From Adhaeribacter aerolatus (lineage in GTDB: Bacteria; Bacteroidota; Bacteroidia; Cytophagales; Hymenobacteraceae): a stretch of DNA of 64,000 nucleotides. Below are positions 37,679 through 46,650 of this stretch, one piece after another. The translations under genes and the position numbers were made by a program. Position 1 is the first letter of the stretch. The number at the start of each line of letters is the position of its first letter. The stretch spans positions 1-64,000 of the forward strand of contig NZ_BJYS01000006.1 in the NCBI RefSeq assembly GCF_007991635.1, given 5' to 3'. Under the pieces are notes generated by a model. That model saw only the letters and a list, made by a program, of their open reading frames with translations, was not told the DNA's origin and made no database searches.

Positions 37679-37682
37679 AACT

Positions 37683-38516
37683 ATGAATTCAAAACCAGTA
37701 ATCGCTATTCAGGGCGGACCCGCTTCTTTCCACGATGTAGTGGCGCAGCAATATTTTGCGCCTACCGAAATTCAGTCTTTGCCGTGCATGACTTTTCAAA
37801 GAGTTTTTGCCAGCGTTAAAAACGGCGAGTCGGATTTTGGCGTGCTGGCAATCGAGAATTCGCTGGCCGGTAGCATTTTGGGCAATTACTCGCTGCTGCA
37901 CGATTACCCGGTTTCGATTATCGGTGAAGCTTATTTGCCGATTGAACAAAATTTATTGGCTTTGCCGGGACAATCGGTAAAAGATATCCGGGTGGTGCGC
38001 TCCCACCCCATGGCGTTGCTGCAGTGCAGCAATTTCCTGGAAGAGCACCCGCACCTGCAGGCCCTGGAAGCTGCCGATACCGCCGAAAGCGCCCGCGAAA
38101 TCCGGGAAAATAATTTAACCGGGGTCGCCGCTGTAGCCAGCCGGGCTGCCGCCGCCCGTTACGGACTGGATATTCTGGAAGAATGTATTCAGAATTACAA
38201 AGATAATTACACCCGGTTTTTAATTATTTCGCGCCAGGCGGCCAAGGATTTGAGCACGGCTAATAAAGCTTCGGTTAATTTCCGGTTGCACCACCGGGCC
38301 GGCGAACTGGCCAAAATATTAGATGTGTTCCGCGATTTACATATTAACCTGTCGCTGATTCAGTCTATACCCATTATGAGCAAGCCCAGCGAGTTTACCA
38401 TTCTGCTAGATTTGGAGTGGGACAATTACGAAGATTTTAAGGCCGCCATTGCCAAAGTAGAACCCATGACGGTAGAAATAAAAATATTAGGCATCTATAA
38501 AAGAGGAGTTAAATAA
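37683..38516 (+). CDS. pheA: Prephenate dehydratase
   Basis: The 277-residue enzyme converts prephenate to phenylpyruvate in phenylalanine synthesis. The PDT domain (IAIQGGPASFHDVVAQQYF, ENSLAGSILGNYSLL, TAESAREIRENNLTGVAAVA, KDNYTRFLII with the catalytic TRF motif) is followed by an ACT domain (about 195-277: ELAKILDVFRDLHINLSLIQ) that normally senses Phe for feedback inhibition. It lacks a fused chorismate mutase, which is instead on the third gene of the operon. The aminotransferase gene starts one base after its stop. Expression is probably set by the upstream attenuator. Confidence 0.95.
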   Translation: MNSKPVIAIQGGPASFHDVVAQQYFAPTEIQSLPCMTFQRVFASVKNGESDFGVLAIENSLAGSILGNYSLLHDYPVSIIGEAYLPIEQNLLALPGQSVKDIRVVRSHPMALLQCSNFLEEHPHLQALEAADTAESAREIRENNLTGVAAVASRAAAARYGLDILEECIQNYKDNYTRFLIISRQAAKDLSTANKASVNFRLHHRAGELAKILDVFRDLHINLSLIQSIPIMSKPSEFTILLDLEWDNYEDFKAAIAKVEPMTVEIKILGIYKRGVK

Positions 38517-38517
38517 A

Positions 38518-39690
38518 ATGATTATCCCGAAGGCAAATCGCTTAGATCACGTACAGGAATATTATTTCGCCCGCAAGCTGGCGGAAGTACAGAACCTGAT
38601 GGCGCAGGGCCACGATATTATTAACCTGGGCATTGGCGACCCGGATATGCCCGCCTCCGACGAAACCGTAGCGGCCCTGACCGAATCGGCGCAGAACAAG
38701 AAAAATCACGGCTACCAGGCTTACCGCTCTATTCCGGCTTTGCGCAACGCAATGGCTAAGTGGTACCAGCAGGTTTACAGTGTTTCGCTTAACCCCGATA
38801 CCGAAATATTGCCGTTGCTGGGCTCCAAAGAAGGTATTTTTCATATTGCCATGGCGTTCCTAAACCCCGGCGACCAGGTGCTGGTACCAAACCCAGGTTA
38901 TCCGGCTTATGCCGCCGTTACCAAACTGGTAAATGCCGAACCGGTCTTCTTTGATTTGACCGAAGAAAATAACTGGTTACCCGATTTGGATGCGCTCCGG
39001 AAACTAGATACTACCAAAGTAAAACTAATGTGGCTGAACTACCCGAATATGCCAACAGGTGCTTTGGCTTCGGAAGCCGACTTCGAGAAAATAATAGAAT
39101 TTGCTAAAGAACGGCAGATTTTAATTGTACACGACAATCCTTATAGCCTGGTTTTGAACGAAAAAGCGCCCATTAGCATTTTACACGCTAACGGAGCGAT
39201 GGATTGTTGCCTGGAACTGAACTCTTTAAGTAAGTCCTTTAACATGGCGGGTTGGCGCGTGGGTATGGTAGCCGGAAAACAGGAATATATTGATGCCATT
39301 ATTGCCATCAAAAGCAATCTGGACTCCGGTATGTTTTTACCTATCCAGCACGCGGCTATTCAGGCTTTGGCCAACCCCGAGAGCTGGCACGAAGAGCGCA
39401 ACAATGTATACCGCAAGCGCCGCGAACTGATTTACGAACTGCTGGATGTACTCAACTGCAAATATTCGAAAGAAGCGACCGGTATGTTTGTGTGGGGCCG
39501 GGTGCCCGACGAAGTGGAAGACGTGGAAGCCTACTTAAACCAGATATTGTACGAAGCCCATGTTTTCCTGACGCCGGGTAAAATATTCGGCAGCAACGGT
39601 GAGCGCTACGTCCGGGTTTCGGTTTGCGCCACAGAAGAAAATATTCAAAAAGCGATTAGCAACATCAAGAAATTACTAATAAATGCTTGA
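38518..39690 (+). CDS. PLP-dependent class I/II aminotransferase (aromatic)
   Basis: The 390-residue fold-type I aminotransferase has the N-terminal substrate segment INLGIGDPDMPASDETVAAL, YPNMPTGALAS (Asn contacting PLP), HDNPYSLVL (Asp) and the Schiff-base lysine in LNSLSKSFNMAGWRVGMVAG. Its position directly behind pheA with a one-base gap suggests it transaminates phenylpyruvate and 4-hydroxyphenylpyruvate to Phe and Tyr. It resembles the LL-diaminopimelate/aspartate aminotransferase group, so a wider specificity is possible. Confidence 0.88.
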   Translation: MIIPKANRLDHVQEYYFARKLAEVQNLMAQGHDIINLGIGDPDMPASDETVAALTESAQNKKNHGYQAYRSIPALRNAMAKWYQQVYSVSLNPDTEILPLLGSKEGIFHIAMAFLNPGDQVLVPNPGYPAYAAVTKLVNAEPVFFDLTEENNWLPDLDALRKLDTTKVKLMWLNYPNMPTGALASEADFEKIIEFAKERQILIVHDNPYSLVLNEKAPISILHANGAMDCCLELNSLSKSFNMAGWRVGMVAGKQEYIDAIIAIKSNLDSGMFLPIQHAAIQALANPESWHEERNNVYRKRRELIYELLDVLNCKYSKEATGMFVWGRVPDEVEDVEAYLNQILYEAHVFLTPGKIFGSNGERYVRVSVCATEENIQKAISNIKKLLINA

Positions 39691-39779
39691 TATCAGCTAA
39701 TTAGCTTTAACAGAATAGAAATATTAAAAATATTATACCTTAAATTTGTAACCTATAACTTTTAACCATATTTATTGCC

Positions 39780-40883
39780 ATGAGTAAACCAACCATCGAC
39801 CTGCTGCCTACTTCAGCCTTAATTAATGAGGACAGGTCACCCCTAATTATTGCCGGCCCTTGCAGCGCGGAATCCGAAGAGCAAGTAATGGAAACGGCTC
39901 GCCTGATTAAAGAAGTACCAGGTGTTACCGTGTACCGGGCTGGTATCTGGAAACCCCGCACGCGTCCGAACAGCTTCGAAGGTATTGGTGTACCCGGCCT
40001 GAAATGGTTAAAGCGGGTAAAACAGGAAACTGGATTAAAAGTAGCCTGCGAAGTTGCCAACACCGCCCAGGTTTTCGAAGCCCTGAAAGCAGGTATTGAT
40101 ATTCTGTGGATTGGTGCTCGTACTACGGTAAACCCTTTCACCGTTCAGGAAATTGCCGATGCTTTGCGCGGCGTAGATATTCCGGTATTGGTGAAAAACC
40201 CGGTAAACCCGGATTTACAATTGTGGTTAGGAGCTATTGAGCGTTTAAACCAGGCGGGTTTAAAACAATTAGGCGGTATTCACAGAGGTTTCTCTACTTT
40301 CGATAATGCCCCTTACCGGAACATGCCGAAATGGAACAGTGCTATTGAATTCAAACGTTTAGTACCAGAGCTGCCTTTAATCTGCGACCCGAGCCACATT
40401 GCCGGTAACCGCGAATTATTGCAACCAATTGCCCAGCGTGCCATGGATTTGGCTTTCGAAGGTTTAATGATCGAAACCCACGTAGATCCATCTGTAGCGT
40501 TGAGCGATGCTTCGCAGCAGGTTACCCCGGCCGATCTGAAAAAATTATTAGCCAGTCTGCGTTTCAGCAAGGTAGATCCCGAAACCGAAGACGATCATTA
40601 TCAACTGGAAGAAATGCGCCGCAACATCGACCAGTTAGATAAAGAGTTAATGGAAGTGTTTGCACGTCGGGCCCGGTTATCGCGTAAAATTGGCGAATAC
40701 AAGAAAGAGCACAACATGGCTATTCTGCAGGTAAAACGTTGGGACCAAATTCTGGAAGATATCCTGGAAAAAGCCAACAAAGAAGGTTTAGACGAAAAGT
40801 TTGTACGTTCCATTTTCCAGACCGTACACCACTATTCTATCAATATCCAGACTGAAATTGTAAACGGTAAAGCCGACGCTTAA
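39780..40883 (+). CDS. Bifunctional DAHP synthase / chorismate mutase
   Basis: The 367-residue protein combines a class I-beta 3-deoxy-7-phosphoheptulonate synthase (residues about 15-265: IIAGPCSAESEEQVMETARL, YRAGIWKPRTRPNSFEGIG, CDPSHIAGNRELLQPIAQRA, IETHVDPSVALSD) with a C-terminal AroQ chorismate mutase domain (about 285-360: MRRNIDQLDKELMEVFARRA, RKIGEYKKEHNM). It supplies both the first step of the shikimate pathway and the branch to prephenate, feeding pheA. An 89-bp gap separates it from the aminotransferase; I see no tyrA gene in this operon. Confidence 0.95.
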   Translation: MSKPTIDLLPTSALINEDRSPLIIAGPCSAESEEQVMETARLIKEVPGVTVYRAGIWKPRTRPNSFEGIGVPGLKWLKRVKQETGLKVACEVANTAQVFEALKAGIDILWIGARTTVNPFTVQEIADALRGVDIPVLVKNPVNPDLQLWLGAIERLNQAGLKQLGGIHRGFSTFDNAPYRNMPKWNSAIEFKRLVPELPLICDPSHIAGNRELLQPIAQRAMDLAFEGLMIETHVDPSVALSDASQQVTPADLKKLLASLRFSKVDPETEDDHYQLEEMRRNIDQLDKELMEVFARRARLSRKIGEYKKEHNMAILQVKRWDQILEDILEKANKEGLDEKFVRSIFQTVHHYSINIQTEIVNGKADA

Positions 40884-40922
40884 TCCTATTTTATAGCTGC
40901 TTTCCGGAGCAGTTTTACTGAG

Positions 40923-40992
40923 TGCCATTCTGAAAAATTGGAGTTCTGCTGTTAAAAGCAGGAGCCAATCTATCAGGATGGCATTTTTTTTT
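40923..40992 (+). terminator. Terminator of the phe/aro operon
   Basis: Arms TGCCATTCTGA (40923-40933) and TCAGGATGGCA (40973-40983, one G-U wobble) enclose nested stems (TTGG/CCAA, CTGCT/AGCAG) and are followed by nine T residues to 40992. It begins 40 bp after the stop codon. Confidence 0.88.
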
Positions 40993-41231
40993 GCGCAATC
41001 CAATAAAATGTGGATAACTTTTATTTGTTTTAAATGCAATTAAATATAAAATTTTAAAGAATTTTAATTTTAGCAATTTGTTAAGTACAACTGTTAAATA
41101 ATTTAAGTACAATAATTAAAAAGCAATTTATTAGCTAATATATTATAAATCAATTACATATAATAAATTTAATTATTTAATCAGCCATATTCCATAGAAT
41201 ACGCAAACATTTCCATTTTATGGATTTTTCC

Positions 41232-41239
41232 TATCTTTG
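41232..41239 (+). promoter_or_regulatory. Bacteroidota -7 promoter element upstream of subtilase gene
   Basis: TATCTTTG is an exact match to the TAnnTTTG -7 consensus of Bacteroidota vegetative promoters, 101 bp before the start codon. The -33 TTG box is not clear. Confidence 0.5.
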
Positions 41240-41339
41240 ATACCGAATTACAAACAGCACAAAGGTTTATTTTACTCTTATTTCAAATATAAGTTTCTTA
41301 AGAAAGCCTTTTTGCAAAAAAAATTTTGGTAGGTATTAT

Positions 41340-44300
41340 ATGATAAGAATTTTACGCCGGGTTTTCATTTTAAGTCAATTAGTATTTTTATCAGGATTAA
41401 GTCAGGCGCAGCAACTTCGCCCCTTAGTTCCGGCCAAAACAGATTTAAATAAGCTACAGAAGATTGCTACTGACCAGAATCAGAGTTATAAGCTGAAACA
41501 AGATAAAATTCTGAAGCTCGCTCAAAAACACAAGTGGGTAATAAACCACACGCTGCCTAACGGTTCTTATATTTCGTTACAAGATGTAGCCGAAAACGGT
41601 CGGCCCATTTATTACGAAACACTATCTAACGTAAATTCTGCTATTACTACCGGTACGAATCAGGTTTGGCAGGGCGGTAATGCCGGCCTGAACCTGAGCG
41701 GGGCAAATCCACTGCTATCGGGTAAATTGGGCATTTGGGATGGCGGTGCCGTTCGGAAGACGCACCAGGAACTAACCGGCCGCATTGTGCAGCGCGACGG
41801 AGCTACGGCCCTGAATGACCATGCTACCCACGTAGCCGGCACCATGGTTGCCAGTGGGGTTTACGCCATTGCCAAAGGCATGGCCCACGGCGCCCTAAAC
41901 CTGCAAGCCTGGAACTTTAACAACGATAATTCTGAAATTGCCAATGCGGCCAGTGGTTTATTGGTATCGAATCACTCGTACGGCAATGTAGCGGGTTGGC
42001 GTTTAATTGGCTCTAACTGGTATTGGTACGGTGATATAAACGTAAACGATAAAGACGATGTAAACTTTGGTTACTACAGCAGCACCTCGCAGTTATGGGA
42101 TAATATTGCCTTTAACGCGCCTTATTACTTAATGGTAAAAGCTGCCGGCAACAGCCGGAATATGCCCGAGCCAGCTGTAGGACAACCGTATTACCGCTAC
42201 AACCCTGCTGTTGGTAATTACGAATTAATACCCGGCCGTACTGCCGATATGCGCTTTTACAACGGCTATGATGTTATTCCGGACCATAGCGTTGCCAAAA
42301 ATATTCTGACCGTTGGGGCGATACAGGCTATCACCAATGGCTATAAGCAACCTTCGGATGCAGTTATTTACGCCGCCGGCAGTTGGGGCCCTACCGATGA
42401 CGGCCGGATTAAACCAGACTTAGTAGGCAGCGGCGTGGGCGTTACCTCTACCATGGCAGCATCTGATAATAACTATAATTACGCCACCGGCACCTCTATG
42501 GCGGCACCCAATGTAACCGGCTCTTTGTTTTTATTGCAGGAGCATTTTGCCAACCGCACTAACGGCCGGTTTATGCTGGCTGCCACCCTTAAAGGATTAG
42601 CTATCCACACCACCAACGAAGCTGGCAGCGCTCCTGGCCCCGATTATATGTACGGCTGGGGTGTTTTGAACACTGAGCAGGCGGCTAAAGTAATATCCAA
42701 TCCGCAGCAGAAATACCAGCTAACCGAACAAACTTTAATCCAGGGCCAGACTTATACCCAAACCGTAGTAGCCGCGGGGGGTACCGAGCCTTTAAAGGTT
42801 ACCATCGCCTGGACCGACCCGGCTGGTACTGTATTACCTATGATACCTTCTACCCTGAATAACCGGACACCCCGCCTCGTAAACGACCTGGATGTTCGGG
42901 TAAGTAATTCCCAGAAAGTTTCCCAACCCTGGATTCTGGACCCGAGCAACCCGTCGGCACCGGCTACCACCGGCGATAATATCCGGGATAACGTAGAACA
43001 AATATTAGTTACCAATCCGGTTCCGGGCGAAACGTACACCATTACCGTTTCTCATAAAGGCACTTTAAAGAACAGCATCCAGAATTATTCACTTATTGTA
43101 AGCGGGCTGCAAGGTATTCCTTATTGCGCATCTGCCCCGGCTTCTGCTGCCGGTGCCCGCATCGAAAATGTGGCAATCGATAGAATTAACAATAACAGCG
43201 CTGCTACCTGCGGCACTTACACCGATTTCACGAATTTGTCGGCCAATGCCCAGGTGGGCCAGGAGCTGCCATTAACCGTAAAGTTTGGTACCTGCGACGC
43301 TCCCGCCAGCGTTATTCTGAAAGTATTTGCCGACTGGAACGAAGACGGTGACTTTACCGACAACAACGAACTGGCAGCCACTTCGGGTGTATTATCAACG
43401 GCCAGTACCTATACTACAAATATTGCCATACCTACTACGGTACAAAGCGGCAACAGCGCCCGGTTGCGGTTGGTACTGGTAGAAACCGATATTGCCGAAA
43501 CCGTGAGCAGCTGCGGCACTTACGACAAAGGCGAAACCGAAGATTATATTTTAAACTTTACTACCCCGGTAAACGATGTGGGTATTTCGGCGGTAAGTAT
43601 ACCGGCTGCCGGTACGCTTCACGCCAACCCGGACCAGGGTGTAACGGTGAAGATCAAAAACTTTGGCAGCGCTACACAAACAAATATTCCGGTTTCGGTT
43701 ACAGTTGCCAAAGGCTCCGAGGTGAAAGCTACCCTTTCGGGCATCTATACCGGTACTATTAGCAACAACCAGGAAAAAACGTTTACGCTGCCCGGCTCTT
43801 TCCCCGTTGCAGCCAACACTACCTATACCATTACGGCTGCTACTTCGCTTTCTTCGGATTTAGTAGCACCTAATAATCAATATCAAACAACGGTTACTTC
43901 CCAGTCGGTTGCGCAAGCGCCGGTTATTTCGGCCACCAGTTGCGATGTTAACGGCAATGTAACGTTAAGTGGTACCGGCAACGGCACTTTATTCTGGTAC
44001 GATGCCCTGGTGGGTGGCAATTTAATTGGCGTGGGTAATACTACTACCAGCTTTAAACCCGCCGATAAAACTTATTATGCCGCCCTGAACGAGTTTACCG
44101 GTACCACTGCCTTGATAAATAATACCACGGCCGGCTCTTACTCCAGCCAAACGCAGGATACCGTCTATTTTAATGCGGCCATACCTTTTATTCTGGACAG
44201 AGTAACCGTAAATACGGGCGCTACCGGTGCCGCTACCGTAAGCCTTTACAATGCCAGCAATACTTTACTCGGCTCCGCTGAAATAAACTTAATACCAGGC

Positions 44301-46433
44301 GTTGCGCAATATGCTATTAACTTGTCGGTGCCGGCCGGCGAAAATCACCGGATATTAATTTCTGCATTTACGGGTGGTGCTACCGCCAACAGCAACGACG
44401 GTGCCGGCACCCTGGCTTACCCTTATTCCATTCCGAATATTTTAAAAGTCACTAAATCGAAAACCGGAGCGCTCTATTTTTATAACTGGGTAATTAAAGC
44501 CGCCGGGGTACCAAGTGCCCGTAGCCAGACGAAGTTAAATGGCAGCATTACCGCCAGCGTAACAAATGTATGCGCCTCGAATAATTCCGGTACCGTTACG
44601 CTAACCGGCGGTGGCCCTATTATTCGCTGGGAACTGTCTCCCGACGGCATAACCTGGACGAGCCTGGCCCATACCCAAAGCACTTACACCTTTACCAACC
44701 TAAACAACACGACACATTACCGGGTAATATTTAGTAATAGCACCTGCGGCGAAATTCCTTCGGAAGTGGTTACCATTAATGTAAACCCTGTGCCGGTAGC
44801 TACTATTACTGCCAATGGGTCTACCAAAATTTGCACCGGCACCAGCTTAATTTTAACCGCTAGCCCGGGTAGCGAATATTTGTGGTCTACCGGCGAGAAA
44901 ACCCAGAGCATTACGGTTACAGCACCGGGCAACTACAAGGTACAGGTAAAAAATGCCAGCGGCTGCTCGGCAGAATCGGCGGTACTGGCGGTTACCAACT
45001 GCTTAACCACCTGGACCGGAACCACCGACACCAACTGGAACAATACGGCTAACTGGTCCAATGGCGTACCGGATGCCGAAATGGACGTGAACATACCGGC
45101 CAATGTAACTTTTTCGCCGGCAGTAAGTACCGGTACGGCTACTTGCAAAAGCATTACCATTGCGGGTAGCTTAACCATAAACGGTGGTACTGTAAAAGTA
45201 AACGAAAACTTTACGAACAACGGCACTTTCAATCAAACTGCCGGCACCCTGGAAATGACCGGCAAAGGCGCGCAGAAAATTAAAGGCAATAGCTTCTTAA
45301 ACCTGCGCATGGGGGGAGCCAGTACCAAAACCCTGACATCTGATATTACAGTAACCGGTAGCCTGACCGTAACCGAAGGCGTGGTAAACACCGGTGCTTA
45401 CAAAATAATCCTGGACCAGGCCGCTACCCTTTCCGAGACCCAAAGTAATTATGTGGTAGGTAAGGTAATGTCTACGCGTGCTTTCAGCAAAAACAGCGCC
45501 ACGCATACGTTTGGTAATATGGGCTTATCTTTAACCACCACCGCCAGCCCGGCTCCTACCATTGAAGTAACCCGCGTTACCGGTACCCCAGGCAATTCTA
45601 TCTGGTCGGTGAAGCGCCAATTTGAAATACACGTGACCAACGGTAAAAGCACCGACCTGAATGCGACCATGGAATTTACTTACCTGCCCGGCGAATTAAA
45701 CGGACTGGTTAAAGAAAAACTGGCCCTTTACCGCTCCACGGACGATGGCCTTACCTGGACGGTACAGCCAAATTCAATTGCCGATGTAGATGCAGCCAAT
45801 CACAAAGTAACATTAAGCAATATTAGCGCTTTCTCTACCTGGACTGCCGCCGACCGCGATCCGAGTATGGTGTTGCCGGTATCGCTGATAGCTTTTAAAG
45901 CTACAAAACAAAAACAGGATGTGCTCCTAACCTGGGAAACGGCCACGGAGAAAAATGCGGCTGGTATGGAAATAGAAGTTTCGACGGATGCTAAAAACTA
46001 CCGTACCCTAGGCTTTGTTGCCGCCACCGGCATTAATACCAACATGCGCCAGCAATACCAGTTTACCGATACCGAAAACGATAAAGCCGGCACCCGCTAC
46101 TACCGCTTAAAGCAATTAGATATAGACGGCAAATTCACGTATTACGGACCTAAAACCGTTACTTTTAACGAGCCGGTAGCTGCCAGCCTGGTTGCTTATC
46201 CCAACCCTTCCAACGGTACTTTTGCTTTATCGCTACAGGCCAACGAGGCTGCACTGATGCAACTGGAAGTCAGAAATATCTCCGGCCAGTCGGTTTTCAG
46301 CACGCAGCAGCAACTTAACAAAGGCGGAAACAACGTACCGGTTGCACTGCCGGCCGGTACCAAACCTGGGGTTTACGTCCTGTCAGCCCGCTATAATAAC
46401 GCCCTGCATACTCAAAAACTGGTGGTGGAATAA
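41340..46433 (+). CDS. Large S8 subtilisin-like protease, type IX secreted
   Basis: A 1697-residue secreted protease. A signal peptide (FLSGLSQAQ) and pro-region precede the S8 domain with Asp134 (GIWDGGAV), His161 (DHATHVAGT) and Ser386 (GTSMAAPNV). A proprotein-convertase-like beta domain follows, then a GEVED domain at about 600-740 (VFADWNEDGDFTDNNE, YDKGETEDYIL), CARDB/Ig-like domains, and adhesin-like repeats. The C-terminal 90 residues (VAYPNPSNGTFALSL to THQKLVVE-like end) are a type A T9SS sorting domain, so the protein should cross the outer membrane and be released or anchored. It probably degrades extracellular protein. Confidence 0.93.
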   Translation: MIRILRRVFILSQLVFLSGLSQAQQLRPLVPAKTDLNKLQKIATDQNQSYKLKQDKILKLAQKHKWVINHTLPNGSYISLQDVAENGRPIYYETLSNVNSAITTGTNQVWQGGNAGLNLSGANPLLSGKLGIWDGGAVRKTHQELTGRIVQRDGATALNDHATHVAGTMVASGVYAIAKGMAHGALNLQAWNFNNDNSEIANAASGLLVSNHSYGNVAGWRLIGSNWYWYGDINVNDKDDVNFGYYSSTSQLWDNIAFNAPYYLMVKAAGNSRNMPEPAVGQPYYRYNPAVGNYELIPGRTADMRFYNGYDVIPDHSVAKNILTVGAIQAITNGYKQPSDAVIYAAGSWGPTDDGRIKPDLVGSGVGVTSTMAASDNNYNYATGTSMAAPNVTGSLFLLQEHFANRTNGRFMLAATLKGLAIHTTNEAGSAPGPDYMYGWGVLNTEQAAKVISNPQQKYQLTEQTLIQGQTYTQTVVAAGGTEPLKVTIAWTDPAGTVLPMIPSTLNNRTPRLVNDLDVRVSNSQKVSQPWILDPSNPSAPATTGDNIRDNVEQILVTNPVPGETYTITVSHKGTLKNSIQNYSLIVSGLQGIPYCASAPASAAGARIENVAIDRINNNSAATCGTYTDFTNLSANAQVGQELPLTVKFGTCDAPASVILKVFADWNEDGDFTDNNELAATSGVLSTASTYTTNIAIPTTVQSGNSARLRLVLVETDIAETVSSCGTYDKGETEDYILNFTTPVNDVGISAVSIPAAGTLHANPDQGVTVKIKNFGSATQTNIPVSVTVAKGSEVKATLSGIYTGTISNNQEKTFTLPGSFPVAANTTYTITAATSLSSDLVAPNNQYQTTVTSQSVAQAPVISATSCDVNGNVTLSGTGNGTLFWYDALVGGNLIGVGNTTTSFKPADKTYYAALNEFTGTTALINNTTAGSYSSQTQDTVYFNAAIPFILDRVTVNTGATGAATVSLYNASNTLLGSAEINLIPGVAQYAINLSVPAGENHRILISAFTGGATANSNDGAGTLAYPYSIPNILKVTKSKTGALYFYNWVIKAAGVPSARSQTKLNGSITASVTNVCASNNSGTVTLTGGGPIIRWELSPDGITWTSLAHTQSTYTFTNLNNTTHYRVIFSNSTCGEIPSEVVTINVNPVPVATITANGSTKICTGTSLILTASPGSEYLWSTGEKTQSITVTAPGNYKVQVKNASGCSAESAVLAVTNCLTTWTGTTDTNWNNTANWSNGVPDAEMDVNIPANVTFSPAVSTGTATCKSITIAGSLTINGGTVKVNENFTNNGTFNQTAGTLEMTGKGAQKIKGNSFLNLRMGGASTKTLTSDITVTGSLTVTEGVVNTGAYKIILDQAATLSETQSNYVVGKVMSTRAFSKNSATHTFGNMGLSLTTTASPAPTIEVTRVTGTPGNSIWSVKRQFEIHVTNGKSTDLNATMEFTYLPGELNGLVKEKLALYRSTDDGLTWTVQPNSIADVDAANHKVTLSNISAFSTWTAADRDPSMVLPVSLIAFKATKQKQDVLLTWETATEKNAAGMEIEVSTDAKNYRTLGFVAATGINTNMRQQYQFTDTENDKAGTRYYRLKQLDIDGKFTYYGPKTVTFNEPVAASLVAYPNPSNGTFALSLQANEAALMQLEVRNISGQSVFSTQQQLNKGGNNVPVALPAGTKPGVYVLSARYNNALHTQKLVVE

Positions 46434-46474
46434 GAGAGAGTAAACTTAAGAAACGCACACTTTTGTTTTATTAA

Positions 46475-46510
46475 AACCCGGTAGGTTTAAATACTTGCCG
46501 GTTTTTATTT
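46475..46510 (+). terminator. Terminator after the subtilase gene
   Basis: AACCCGGTAGGT and ACTTGCCGGTTT form a 12-bp stem with one mismatch and two G-U wobbles around TTAAAT, followed by TTATTT. It lies 41 bp after the stop and before a convergent gene. Confidence 0.6.
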
Positions 46511-46650
46511 ATCTGGATAGTGAAAATCTAGAACAAATGAAAGCTTTAAGCTTGAAAATAAGGGTTTTGCCTCTTGGCCAGGAAATAATTCAGCAAACAG
46601 GCTCAGGGCCAAATCAGGAAAAGGTTTTTCAAACGACAAAGCAAAAAGAA

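Larger units (their letters stand above)
40884..41339. other. Intergenic with terminator and promoter
   Basis: A 456-bp spacer, very AT-rich from 41040 to 41200. It contains the operon terminator at 40923-40992 and a good -7 box at 41232-41239 for the subtilase gene. Confidence 0.5.

Noticed and set aside
42752-45670. Several minus-strand frames of 60-100 codons inside the subtilase gene
   Set aside because: Antisense shadows of a repetitive threonine/valine-rich coding region, with low-complexity products.
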